Source: an uncultured Ferrovum sp. (GTDB taxonomy: Bacteria; Pseudomonadota; Gammaproteobacteria; Burkholderiales; Ferrovaceae). From it: a stretch of DNA of 38,526 nucleotides. The stretch lies in the NCBI GenBank assembly GCA_903893215.1, contig CAITLJ010000036.1:1-38526 (forward strand), in the 5' to 3' direction. The position numbers were made by a program, and so were the translations under genes. Shown in pieces: positions 19,541-29,792 of the stretch (within the stretch, counting starts at the first letter, position 1; each line of letters begins with the position of its first letter). A model generated the notes under the pieces. The model had not been told where the DNA came from. It ran no database searches and saw only the letters and a list, made by a program, of their open reading frames with translations.

Positions 19541-20479
19541 TCAGGCGCCGTCCCGGATCACTTCCTGGGTCTTCTTCTCGACGTGGACGAAATCCTCACG
19601 TGACATGCCCAGCCACATCGCGATCGGACAGGCCACCAGCACCGAGGAGTAGATGCCGAAGATGATGCCGATGGTCAGCGCAAGGGCGAAGTAGTGCAGT
19701 GCCTCGCCACCAAAGAACAGCATCGAGGTCACCATCAGCTGGGTGCAGCCATGGGTGATGATGGTGCGGCTCATGGTCCGCGTGATCGCGTTGTCGATCA
19801 CGGTGGTGACCGAGGCACCGCGCATCTTACGGAAGTTCTCGCGCACCCGGTCAAACACCACCACCGATTCGTTCACCGAGTAGCCCAGGATGGCCAGCAC
19901 CGCCGCCAGCACCGACAGGCTGAATTCCCAGCGGAAAAAAGCGAAGAAACCAAGGATGATCACCACGTCGTGCAGGTTGGCAAGGATGGTGGCCACCGCA
20001 GGGCGCAGCTTGAAGCGGATCGCCAGATACAGCACGATGCCGATCGCCACAAAGGCCAGCGCGGCAGCACCGTCGATCACCAGTTCATCGCCCACCTGCG
20101 GACCGACAAACTCCACGCGACGCACCTTGGCGCTTGCGTCAAGCGCATCCAGCTTGCCCATCACCTGCTCTGACAACTGGGCGCTGGAAAGCCCGGCCTT
20201 GATCGGCAACCGGATCAGCACGTCATGCGAGGTGCCAAAGTTTTGCACGCTGGCATCGGCAAAGCCGAGACCGGTGAGTGCACCACGAATACCCTGCACG
20301 TCGGCTGTCTGGGCATAGTTGACTTCCATCACCGTGCCGCCGGTGAAGTCCACCGAAAAATTCAGGCCACGCGTGACCAGAAAGAAGATGGCCAGCAAAA
20401 AGGTGAGCAGGGAAATCGCCGTGGTGTAACGGCCCCAGCTCATGAAGGGGATATCCTTGCGGATCCGGAAAAATTCCAT
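19541..20479 (-). CDS. secF: SecF, Sec translocon accessory subunit
   Basis: SecF with SecD uses the proton gradient to pull exported proteins out of the SecYEG channel. The 312-aa product has a first membrane segment, the SecF motif VDFTGGTVMEV, and the C-terminal SecD/F block with GYSVNESVVVFDRVREN. The ATG at 20479 (MEFFRIRKD) has AGGAG 9 nt upstream and fits the family start; an ATG ten codons earlier is disfavoured. It follows secD by 38 bp and leads into dedA. Confidence 0.97.
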   Translation of the reverse strand: MEFFRIRKDIPFMSWGRYTTAISLLTFLLAIFFLVTRGLNFSVDFTGGTVMEVNYAQTADVQGIRGALTGLGFADASVQNFGTSHDVLIRLPIKAGLSSAQLSEQVMGKLDALDASAKVRRVEFVGPQVGDELVIDGAAALAFVAIGIVLYLAIRFKLRPAVATILANLHDVVIILGFFAFFRWEFSLSVLAAVLAILGYSVNESVVVFDRVRENFRKMRGASVTTVIDNAITRTMSRTIITHGCTQLMVTSMLFFGGEALHYFALALTIGIIFGIYSSVLVACPIAMWLGMSREDFVHVEKKTQEVIRDGA

Positions 20480-20517
20480 TGTGTCTTGCTCCTGCCCTTG
20501 TATGCGCAACCCCGGCC

Positions 20518-22380
20518 TTACTGGCCGTGGGTGTCCTCGCGCCAGTTGACGTTACCGATCGACAGGTGGTCGATCTTGCGGCGGCGGCCATAAATCACGT
20601 TGACCAGCGCGCGTGAGACCAGCACGGAACTGAACATGGAAGTGAGGATACCCAGCACCAACACCACGGCAAAACCCTTCACCGGACCGGAGCCGAAGGT
20701 GAACAGCGCGATACCGGCGATACCGGTGGTCACGTTGGAATCGAGGATGGTGGCAAACGCGCGGTCGTAACCCGCGTGAATCGAAGCGGCCGGCGAATTG
20801 CCGGAGCGCAGCTCCTCGCGGATGCGCTCGTTGATCAGCACGTTGGCGTCGATGGCCATACCCACCGTGAGCGCGATGCCGGCCATGCCGGGCAGCGTGA
20901 GGGTGGCTTGCAGCAACGACAGCAACCCGACCAGAAACAGCACGTTGGTGGCCAGTGCCACCACAGAAATGACGCCGAACAGCATGTAGTACACCGCCAT
21001 GAAGGCGCTGATCGCTGCAAACCCGATCCAGGTGCTGTGGAAGCCACGGGCAATGTTTTCGGCCCCCAGACTGGGACCGACGGTCCGCTCCTCAAGGAAC
21101 TCCATCGGTGCGGCCAGCGCGCCGGCGCGCAGCAGCAGCGCGAGGTCGTTGGCTTCCTTGGGACTGGCCAGACCAGTGATCTGGAAGCGCGCCCCAAGTT
21201 CGTCCTGAATGGTGGCCACCGAGATGGCCTCGGTGCGGGTCTTTTCGATCAGCAAAATGGCCATGCGCTTCTTGATGTTCTCGCGCGACACCTGCTTGAT
21301 CACCCGGGCGCCCTTGGCATCCATGCTGATATTGACCGAAGGGCGACCACTCTGCGAATCGAAACCGGCCGAGCCGTCAGTGATCACTTCACCGGTCAGC
21401 ACCGCCTGCTTCTTGACGAATACCGGAAAGCCGTTGCGCTCGACCACCAGTTCGGCACCAACCGGCGGCGTGTCGGTGAGCGAGGTGGGGCCGGGATGGT
21501 CCTCATCGACCATGCGGATTTCCAGGCTGGCCGTGCGGCCGATGATGTCCTTGGCTTTGGCCGTGTCCTGCACGCCGGGCAGCTGCACGATGATGCGGTC
21601 GTCGCCCTGCTGCTGGATGATCGGTTCCTTGGCACCCAGTTCGTTGACCCGGTTGCGCAGCGCCAGGATGTTCTGCTTCAGCGCGGCGTCCTGGATCGAC
21701 TTGTAGGCTTCGGGACGCAGGTTGATCGACAGGCTCAGGTCTTCGCCACTGCCGTCCTCACGCAGGGTGAAATCGGGAAAGTTGCGCTCGAGCAGCTTTC
21801 GGGCCGCATCGCGCTGCGCCACTTCCTTGAAACGCACCAGCACGCGGTTACCGTCGCGGCTCACCCCGGTGTAGAACACCCGGGCATCACGCAACTGGGA
21901 ACGGGTTTCGGTGAGCGCGCCTTCGATGCGTTTGTTGAGTGCCGCCTTCATGTCGACCTGCAGCAGGAAGTGCACGCCACCGGACAGGTCCAGACCCAGA
22001 TACATGGGCAGTGCGCCGATGCTCTCCATCCAGGCCGGCGCATTTGAGACCAGGTTGAGCGCCACCACGAACAGCGGTTGCTGACCCTCGGCATTGAGGG
22101 CACGGTCGAGCACGTCACGCGCCTTCAACTGTGCGTCGGTATCGGCGAAGCGCACGCGCACGCCGCTGTCTTCCAGCGTGGTGCCCAGCGCCGGCACCTG
22201 CGCTGTGACCAGTGCGGCCGCCACCTGCGCGCGCAAGGCGGCATCGGGCTTGGCATTGGAACCCAGTGGCGACACCTGCACGGCGGGCGACTGGCCATAA
22301 AAATTCGGGAGCGTGTAGAGCAGCCCGAGAAGCAGCGCGATCACGATGACCGCGTTCTTCCAAAGCGGAAACCGGTTCAT
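20518..22380 (-). CDS. secD: SecD, Sec translocon accessory subunit
   Basis: SecD (620 aa, normal length) carries the large periplasmic P1 domain, which grips emerging substrates, between TM1 and TM2. Visible motifs: N-terminal FPLWKNAVIVIALLLGLLYTLPNFYG split by family features LYTLPN, then LGLDLSGGVHFLLQVD, and in the membrane block TVGMAIDANVLINERIREEL. Its ATG overlaps the yajC stop (ATGA at 22380-22377), indicating coupled translation. Confidence 0.97.
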   Translation of the reverse strand: MNRFPLWKNAVIVIALLLGLLYTLPNFYGQSPAVQVSPLGSNAKPDAALRAQVAAALVTAQVPALGTTLEDSGVRVRFADTDAQLKARDVLDRALNAEGQQPLFVVALNLVSNAPAWMESIGALPMYLGLDLSGGVHFLLQVDMKAALNKRIEGALTETRSQLRDARVFYTGVSRDGNRVLVRFKEVAQRDAARKLLERNFPDFTLREDGSGEDLSLSINLRPEAYKSIQDAALKQNILALRNRVNELGAKEPIIQQQGDDRIIVQLPGVQDTAKAKDIIGRTASLEIRMVDEDHPGPTSLTDTPPVGAELVVERNGFPVFVKKQAVLTGEVITDGSAGFDSQSGRPSVNISMDAKGARVIKQVSRENIKKRMAILLIEKTRTEAISVATIQDELGARFQITGLASPKEANDLALLLRAGALAAPMEFLEERTVGPSLGAENIARGFHSTWIGFAAISAFMAVYYMLFGVISVVALATNVLFLVGLLSLLQATLTLPGMAGIALTVGMAIDANVLINERIREELRSGNSPAASIHAGYDRAFATILDSNVTTGIAGIALFTFGSGPVKGFAVVLVLGILTSMFSSVLVSRALVNVIYGRRRKIDHLSIGNVNWREDTHGQ

Positions 22381-22697
22381 TTGAGGGTTCCTGTGGGCAG
22401 CAGGGCGGTGACCGCCTGACGCTGGATCTTCACCACCGTGCCGCGCGCAATTTCCAGCTCGAGGATGCTGTCATCGAGCGACTGGATGCGCCCCAGCAGG
22501 CCACCCGCCACCACTTCGTCGCCTTTTTTCAGGTTGGCCAGCAGGTTGGTGACTTCCTTCTGGCGCTTGAGCTGCGGGCGGATCATCAGGAAGTACAGCA
22601 AGCCGAACATCACGATGATCGGCATGAACTGCATGAGGTCGGCCGGCGCGCCGCCGATGGCGCCCAGGGACTGGGCAGATGCGTTGCTGATGAACAT
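22377..22697 (-). CDS. yajC: YajC, preprotein translocase subunit
   Basis: YajC (106 aa) is a single-span membrane protein associated with SecDF. The sequence has the helix FMPIIVMFGLLYFLMIRPQ and the conserved cytoplasmic RPQLKRQKE, then LKKGDEVVAGGLLGRI. The ATG at 22697 with AGGAGAG upstream is preferred over an ATG 23 codons earlier that would add a polar N-terminus. It forms the standard tgt-yajC-secD-secF order. Confidence 0.96.
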   Translation of the reverse strand: MFISNASAQSLGAIGGAPADLMQFMPIIVMFGLLYFLMIRPQLKRQKEVTNLLANLKKGDEVVAGGLLGRIQSLDDSILELEIARGTVVKIQRQAVTALLPTGTLK

Positions 22698-22800
22698 GGG
22701 TGACACACTCTCCTGGGAGGCCGACTTTGGCCGGTTCACATAACTTCCCAGTTTAGCACGGTCCAATTGGCGGATCCGCTGTACGCGCTGGATTCGCTTG

Positions 22801-22865
22801 CCGCACAGGGCGTGCTAGTGCGGCGTCCCGCACAGGGCGTGCTGGTGCGGCGGCCCGCACGCACC
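22801..22865. repeat. 27-bp tandem repeat in the tgt-yajC gap
   Basis: Two near-identical 27-bp units (22801-22827 and 22828-22854), each starting CCGCACAGGGCGTGCT, are followed by a partial third (CCGCACGCACC). Each unit has CCGCAC and GTGCGG arms and could form a hairpin. It lies in the 173-bp gap downstream of tgt and upstream of yajC. Confidence 0.85.
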
Positions 22866-22870
22866 CTGGC

Positions 22871-25191
<2,321 letters not shown>

Positions 25192-25542
25192 GTGGGGGAC
25201 AGGCGCCAATCGTGGCGCACAACAACAATGGCGCCCAAGTCTATCAGCTAGCGGATTGCTGCGCGGCAGCGACCCGGCACAGGACCAACACATCCAGGCC
25301 AGCTGGAATGGACAGCAGGTCAGGCCGCGACACCGATACCAAGAGGCAGCGACACAGCCCACAGGAGATGACAATAAACATCAGCCCCGGTGAGAGCCGC
25401 AATTTTGCAATTGCACAGGCCCTTACCCATTCCGTGACACAGGTAATGAGACCGCCGTCAGGGAAACTACGCTGGAGGGCCTGAACGGTTTGCGGCGCAG
25501 GGCCGCTCTGCAGCATAATAGGGGGCTGCACTGCATCCCTCT
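25192..25542. other. Intergenic region queA-tRNA
   Basis: This 351-bp gap contains the upstream side of queA and the tRNA promoter. A 38-codon ATG frame at 25369-25484 has AGGAG close to its start but no family features, so it is not called. No terminator or repeat is evident. Confidence 0.5.
25490..25519 (+). promoter_or_regulatory. Candidate promoter of the tRNA-Leu gene
   Basis: TTGCGG (25490-25495) and CATAAT (25514-25519) are 18 bp apart. Start would be about 25526, 17 nt before the mature tRNA 5' end. A GC-rich stretch follows the -10, as at stringently controlled promoters. Confidence 0.5.
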
Positions 25543-25627
25543 GCCCGAGTGGTGAAATTGGTAGACGCAGGGGACTCAAAATCCCCCGCCGCAAGGCGTG
25601 CCGGTTCGAGTCCGGCCTCGGGCACCA
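25543..25627 (+). tRNA. tRNA-Leu, anticodon CAA
   Basis: The 85-nt class II tRNA has acceptor stem GCCCGAG / CTCGGGC (25543-25549 with 25617-25623), discriminator A and encoded CCA (25625-25627). The anticodon stem is GGGGA / TCCCC with loop CTCAAAA, giving anticodon CAA for UUG codons. A long variable arm follows, then the T arm with GGTTCGAGTCC. No tail terminator is clear, and there is no sign of an integrated element at its 3' end. Confidence 0.97.
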
Positions 25628-25886
25628 AGGCTTTTCAGGCGATTCCCCAAACTGCCCCACAACTCGCGGGACACCGGCGGGACAGCAAGCCAAAGCAATC
25701 ACTGGTCAACCCCTCGACCAGACACGCACGCGCCCCTCAGCTAACAACCCTGAAACAGAGGCGGTGCCGCACGTCCTGAACGGCCAACGCAAACGATCCT
25801 TTTTTAGGCTCACTGTCCCACAGCAGTCCATCTGCGGATGTTTTCATCAACAAAATCACTGTCTATCAATAATTTACTGACGTTCA

Positions 25887-26588
25887 TCACGGGACTATAA
25901 ATCCCCCGTTGATTTGTTGTCGGTCATGCGCTGCTGACGACGCGGGTTTGCCAAGCGCGCGATCCATCGCCATGCCAACGACGGCTCCTGCCAGTTCGGC
26001 CAGCATAAAGCCGGGCACACTGATCGGCGCAATCCCCGCAAAACTGTCGCTGAACATGCGACCAAACGCAGCAGCCGGATTCGCAAAGGAGGTGGATGCC
26101 GTGAACCAGTAGGCGGCGCCGATGTAACACGCCACCATGGCCGATACCTTGGCCTGGGGTGCGCGCAGGATCACCAGCAACAGGCCGGCAGTGGCCACCG
26201 CCTCAGCAATCCATTGGCCGTTGCCGCTGCGTATTTTGCTGGAGAACTGCAAGATCGGCAGGTCAAACATGCCGTGCGCCAGCCAAGCGCCCAGTGCGGC
26301 ACCAAGCAATTGCGCCAGTACATAAGGCACGCAGGCCGAACGTTCCAGTTCGCCTCGCCAGACCATCGCAAGGCTGACCAACGGATTCATGTGGGCACCG
26401 CTGATCGGGCCGAATACTTCGATCAATACGTACAGGCCGGCCACGGTGGCCGCAGCATTTGCCAGAAGTGCAATCGCCACGTTCCCGCCGGCGAGTCGCT
26501 CTGCCATGATGCCGGAGCCAACCACAATGCAGAGCAACAACAGCGTACCGAGGCACTCGGCCATCAGGCGGGAACGAAATCGCAGCAT
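25887..26588 (-). CDS. MIP/aquaporin family channel, AqpS-like, of the arsenic unit
   Basis: The 233-aa protein has six membrane segments and the two half-helix motifs of aquaporins: GAHMNPLVS (NPL in place of NPA) and TSFANPAAAFGRM (NPA, with the following arginine of the selectivity filter). It is the third gene after arsR and arsC, 3 bp after the arsC stop. In Sinorhizobium meliloti an aquaglyceroporin, AqpS, has the same context (arsR-aqpS-arsC) and lets arsenite made by ArsC flow out. By context this is the likely role here; no ArsB or Acr3 pump is present. A general glycerol or water channel is the alternative. Confidence 0.85.
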   Translation of the reverse strand: MLRFRSRLMAECLGTLLLLCIVVGSGIMAERLAGGNVAIALLANAAATVAGLYVLIEVFGPISGAHMNPLVSLAMVWRGELERSACVPYVLAQLLGAALGAWLAHGMFDLPILQFSSKIRSGNGQWIAEAVATAGLLLVILRAPQAKVSAMVACYIGAAYWFTASTSFANPAAAFGRMFSDSFAGIAPISVPGFMLAELAGAVVGMAMDRALGKPASSAAHDRQQINGGFIVP

Positions 26589-26591
26589 CCC

Positions 26592-27086
26592 TCAGCTCTC
26601 CGCGATCTGCTGCAAGCGCTGACGCAGGGCGGCATCGTCCAGACTTTCAAGCGGAAGCATCAGCAATTGCAGAAGCTTGTATGCCAGGGCCTGGCGGGTC
26701 AGCTCGAAAGCGCGAACCCGGTCCTCTTCGGACCCCTCCGCCTTGGACGGATCGGGATACCCCCAGTGCGACTGCACTGGCGCCCCCGGCCAGAAGGGGC
26801 AGGCTTCTGCCGCGGCCTGATCGCAAACCGTAATTACCACGCGCATCGGCGGCGCGCCCGGCAGGGTGAACTCGTCCCAGCTTTTGCTGCGCGCATCGGC
26901 GATCGCCACATCCGCATCGCGGAGCACCTGCAATGCAAACGGATTGACTTTGCCGCTGGGCGAACTGCCAGCGCTGAATGCGCGGACCGCGATCTGATTC
27001 TTTTGCGCCAGGTGATTCAACATGCCCTCAGCCAGCACACTGCGCGCCGAGTTGTGAGTGCACAGGATCAATACGTTGATTGCCAT
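26592..27086 (-). CDS. arsC: ArsC, arsenate reductase (low-molecular-weight phosphatase type)
   Basis: This enzyme reduces arsenate to arsenite. The 164-aa product has the P-loop CTHNSARS (Cys9-x5-Arg15) and two later cysteines, Cys88 in ITVCDQ and Cys96 in EACPFWPG, suited to a cysteine relay. HWGYPDPSKAEGSEEDR holds the phosphatase-fold acidic loop. This differs from the glutaredoxin-type plasmid ArsC. The final reductant (thioredoxin or glutathione) cannot be told from sequence. The gene lies 43 bp after arsR and 3 bp before the aquaporin gene. Confidence 0.93.
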   Translation of the reverse strand: MAINVLILCTHNSARSVLAEGMLNHLAQKNQIAVRAFSAGSSPSGKVNPFALQVLRDADVAIADARSKSWDEFTLPGAPPMRVVITVCDQAAAEACPFWPGAPVQSHWGYPDPSKAEGSEEDRVRAFELTRQALAYKLLQLLMLPLESLDDAALRQRLQQIAES

Positions 27087-27129
27087 TCAAAACTCCGCTT
27101 TGATCAAAGGTGATGGCCGCAGAGCGGTA

Positions 27130-27471
27130 TCAGCAGGCGCACGCCGTGTCCGGAGGGTTCACGGCGCAGGGATTCACGGCGCAGGGGGCCCCCGCGCAGC
27201 AGTTTTCGGTCAGATAGCCCAACAGGGCGTTCACCTGCTCGAAATTGGCGCGATAAACAATGTTTCGGCTTACCCGCTCCTGGGTGACCAACCCGGCATG
27301 TGCCAGCTCCTTCAGGTGAAAGGACAGCGTATTCGCGGGCACACCCAGCGTCCCGGCCATCCTGCCCGGCGTCAGTCCGGCCTGCCCCGCCACGACGAGC
27401 GCCCGGAAGGCATCCAGCCGTATGGGTTGCGCCAGGGCGGCGAGAGATTGGATGACGTGCATTTGTTCCAT
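27130..27471 (-). CDS. arsR: ArsR family repressor with a C-terminal cysteine cluster
   Basis: The 113-aa winged-helix regulator (LAALAQPIRLDAFRALV, then LTPGRMAGTLGVPANTLSFH as the recognition region) should repress its own operon until arsenite binds. The common arsenite site in the recognition helix (CVC type) is absent. Instead the C-terminal tail holds Cys91, 92, 97, 102, 111 and 113, resembling the C-terminal CC...C site of Acidithiobacillus ferrooxidans ArsR. The ATG at 27471 (MEQMHVIQ) is taken as start; an ATG three codons later is possible. An inverted repeat overlaps the start. The tail contains a duplicated CAVNP. Confidence 0.9.
   Translation of the reverse strand: MEQMHVIQSLAALAQPIRLDAFRALVVAGQAGLTPGRMAGTLGVPANTLSFHLKELAHAGLVTQERVSRNIVYRANFEQVNALLGYLTENCCAGAPCAVNPCAVNPPDTACAC
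27158..27187. repeat. 15-bp tandem duplication in the arsR tail
   Basis: TTCACGGCGCAGGGA (27158-27172) and TTCACGGCGCAGGGG (27173-27187) differ at one base. On the coding strand they give CAVNP twice, adding one cysteine to the metal-binding tail. Near identity points to recent duplication. Confidence 0.9.
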
Positions 27472-27490
27472 TGATTCCAGAATAATGGAA
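27466..27490. promoter_or_regulatory. Putative ArsR operator
   Basis: TTCCATT (27466-27472) and AATGGAA (27484-27490) form a 7-bp inverted repeat with an 11-bp spacer; a tighter nested pair TTCCA-N6-TGGAA (27476-27480 region with 27486-27490) is also present. It overlaps the arsR start, where autorepressors often bind. Confidence 0.5.
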
Positions 27491-27919
27491 CTATGGTGCA
27501 ATCTCAAGGCATACCCAGCGAAAATGTCAGCGCTTCGCAGGCGATGTCCAACACCGGCCGGACCTAGCCGGGACAGACCGGGTCAGGACGGGACAGACCA
27601 GACCAGACCAGACCAGAGCAGACCGCGACGCGCAGGGTGGCACGCCCCTTAAGTTTCCGCGGATTCCGACGTAATTCCTCAGGGATACACGCCGCGAACG
27701 CCGCCAGCCGACAGGCCCCGGCGCGACGCAACATCACAGCGCCCAACGCGACCTGCAGCACCGACAGTTCAGGGAATGTTCACAATTTAGCAAAGCTGAG
27801 CTCTGGGCAAACACCAAACAATTGCCTTATCGTAAGAGACGGCGCTCGAATCGCTGCCGGACGCACGGCGCACTCCCCCCACCCTTGCGACGCCAAAACC
27901 TATAACGAGGATTTCGCAC
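27491..27919. other. Intergenic region between arsR and the OmpA-type gene
   Basis: This divergent gap has no supported gene. It should hold the promoters of arsR and the porin gene, but no convincing hexamer pair was found. It contains a pentanucleotide repeat at 27596-27624 flanked by related GGGACAGACC strings (about 27560-27600). Confidence 0.5.
27596..27624. repeat. GACCA pentanucleotide repeat
   Basis: Four GACCA units (27596-27615) are followed by GAGCA and GACC. The unit length is not a multiple of three and the tract is non-coding, about 125 bp upstream of the arsR start and 295 bp before the porin gene. Confidence 0.85.
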
Positions 27920-29032
27920 ATGTATTCTGCCCGCAACGCCAGCCGGCCGCGCGCACTGCTTCTGATCAGTGCGCTGGCCCTGACTGCCGCCATGATGGAA
28001 GCGAACGCCGATGACGGCATCAAGCTTTACGCTTCGCCCTCCATCCGCCTGATGAGCCCCGACGCCAAGTTTGGTGTCAACAACAGCGGTCCCGCCCTGT
28101 CGCTGGGCGTCGGCGCCGAGGTCGAGTCCTGGCTGGACGTGCAGGCAGGCGTAGGTTACGGCCGCGCCACCGGCGGCGGCAATACCTACAGCCAGACCAC
28201 GGCGGGCGTGGACGGTCTGTTCATGTTTTCCCGTGACGAGCTGCGCCCCTTCATCCTGGTGGGCGTAGGCGCTGAAAATGAGCGCGTGAACAACCCACTG
28301 GTCACCGGTTCCAACACCTCACCCAACCTGTCGCTCGGTGCCGGCGTACAGTACAGCCTGGATGATCGCCTCAGCGTGCAGGGTGATGTGCGCCGCGTGG
28401 TGGGTTTCCAGCGTGACAAGGCAGTGATCAATTTCGCACGCTCCTATACCACGTATGTCAGTGTGGGTCTGAACTACGCCCTGGACGAGCCCGTCAGGCC
28501 GATGCCGGTGGCAGCACCGAAGCCGATCGCACCGCCCCCGCCCCCGCCGCCGGTTCCGGTCGCACCGCCGCCGCCGCCGCCCCCGCCCCCGCCGGCGCCG
28601 TTGATCTCCCCACCGCCACCGCCGGCGCCGGTCACACCGCCCGCTCCGGTGATGGAAAAGGTCACGCTGGCCTCCACCGACCTGTTCGACCTGAACAAGG
28701 CCACCCTGAAAAAGGCATCACCGCAGCTTGAGCAGATTGCAAAAACGCTCACCCTCCATCCTGAAATCAGCTCGGTGGTGGTGACCGGTTATACCGATCG
28801 GCTCGGCAAGCCTGCGCACAACCTTGAACTGTCGCAGCAACGTGCAGACAACGTGAAGGCCTTCCTGGTATCGCACGGTGTAGCCCCGGCACGCATCCGC
28901 GCAATCGGCATGGGCAGCGCCAACCCGGTTTCCAGCTGCCCCAAGATGTCGCGCGCCAAGGCGATCAAATGCCTGGAAGCCGATCGCCGGGTCGAGATCG
29001 AGCCAATCATGATAGAGCGACCGGCAAACTAG
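27920..29032 (+). CDS. OmpA family outer membrane protein with polyproline linker
   Basis: The 370-aa protein has a signal peptide (hydrophobic LLLISALALTAAMM, cleavage near NADD), an N-terminal beta-barrel of about 180 residues with aromatic-ended strands (ALSLGVGAEVESWLDVQAG type, ending VSVGLNYAL), a linker of about 55 residues with long proline runs (about 200-250), and an OmpA C-terminal domain. The latter has LFDLNKATLKKASPQLEQI, the Asp in TGYTDRLG and the Arg in LSQQRADNVKAFL that bind the peptidoglycan diaminopimelate group. Two cysteines (SSCPKMS and IKCLEAD) match the disulfide of E. coli OmpA. It anchors the outer membrane to the wall. The transglycosylase gene starts 2 bp later. 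Confidence 0.92.
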   Translation: MYSARNASRPRALLLISALALTAAMMEANADDGIKLYASPSIRLMSPDAKFGVNNSGPALSLGVGAEVESWLDVQAGVGYGRATGGGNTYSQTTAGVDGLFMFSRDELRPFILVGVGAENERVNNPLVTGSNTSPNLSLGAGVQYSLDDRLSVQGDVRRVVGFQRDKAVINFARSYTTYVSVGLNYALDEPVRPMPVAAPKPIAPPPPPPPVPVAPPPPPPPPPPAPLISPPPPPAPVTPPAPVMEKVTLASTDLFDLNKATLKKASPQLEQIAKTLTLHPEISSVVVTGYTDRLGKPAHNLELSQQRADNVKAFLVSHGVAPARIRAIGMGSANPVSSCPKMSRAKAIKCLEADRRVEIEPIMIERPAN

Positions 29033-29034
29033 AA

Positions 29035-29718
29035 ATGAACAGGGGAGCGCGCTCTCCCGGGCATCGGGCAAGGCTGGCACTGTGGTGCGCACTGGCCAGC
29101 CTTGTATCGATGCCAGCCCAGGCCACCGCAGTGCAGGCGTGGGATGACGGCGAGACCCTGCATCTCAGCAATCTTGAACCGCACACGGATGCCAGTGTTT
29201 CGCTGGAGGAGCCCGAGCCTCCTCTGGTAGATCTGGTTCCTGCCAGACCGGCCACAGGTCTGGTCGATCATGCTGCCGGCCCCGACCTGAACCGCCTGGT
29301 GGCGCATGACCCGCGCACGGCAGCGCGTCTCAGGCAATTCGCCCCCATGGTGTCGCGCGCGGCCATCGATCACGGTGTGGACGCCGCCTTGCTGCAGGCT
29401 GTGGTGGCCATCGAATCTGCTTACAACCCGCTCGCCCGCTCCCGTGCCGGTGCCATCGGCCTGATGCAGGTGATGCCGGCCACGGCAGCGCGCTATGGCG
29501 TCCACAATCCTGAGGATCCACTGCAAAACCTGCACGCAGGCTGCCTATATTTAAAGGATTTGCTTGTCATGTTCCATCAAAACGTGGATCTTGCCGTGGC
29601 GGCGTACAATGCCGGCGAAAACGCCGTGTTGCGGTATGGCAATCAAATTCCCCCGTATCCGGAAACCCAGCGTTACGTACCCCAAGTAGTGAATATTTAC
29701 CGGGGACTGCGTCAGTAA
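29035..29718 (+). CDS. Periplasmic lytic transglycosylase (SLT domain)
   Basis: The 227-aa product has a signal peptide ending near AQATAV, a polar linker, and a C-terminal SLT domain (about residues 105-225). The domain shows the catalytic glutamate (about Glu127) in AIESAYNPLARS, GAIGLMQVMPATAARYG, the YLKDLL helix, and AVAAYNAGENAV. Such enzymes cut peptidoglycan glycan strands. The ATG lies 2 bp after the porin stop; SD is weak. A pseudopilin operon begins 74 bp later, so it may open the wall for that machine, like the dedicated transglycosylases of other secretion systems; this is inference. Confidence 0.92.
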   Translation: MNRGARSPGHRARLALWCALASLVSMPAQATAVQAWDDGETLHLSNLEPHTDASVSLEEPEPPLVDLVPARPATGLVDHAAGPDLNRLVAHDPRTAARLRQFAPMVSRAAIDHGVDAALLQAVVAIESAYNPLARSRAGAIGLMQVMPATAARYGVHNPEDPLQNLHAGCLYLKDLLVMFHQNVDLAVAAYNAGENAVLRYGNQIPPYPETQRYVPQVVNIYRGLRQ

Positions 29719-29792
29719 AGCGATTTTTCTTAAAGTTTGCGTCGTATCATCCGTTGATCTTCTTTCAATACCCGCTATCGGATCCTGCCCCC

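Noticed and set aside
22801-22865. CRISPR-like array
   Set aside because: The repeats are directly adjacent without spacers and there are no cas genes in the window.
25369-25484. 38-codon frame between queA and the tRNA gene
   Set aside because: AGGAG is too close to the ATG and the peptide has no signal, helix or family feature.
25543-25886. tRNA-Leu as an integration site for a mobile element
   Set aside because: No integrase and no repeat of the tRNA 3' end was seen downstream; the following genes are an ordinary arsenic unit.
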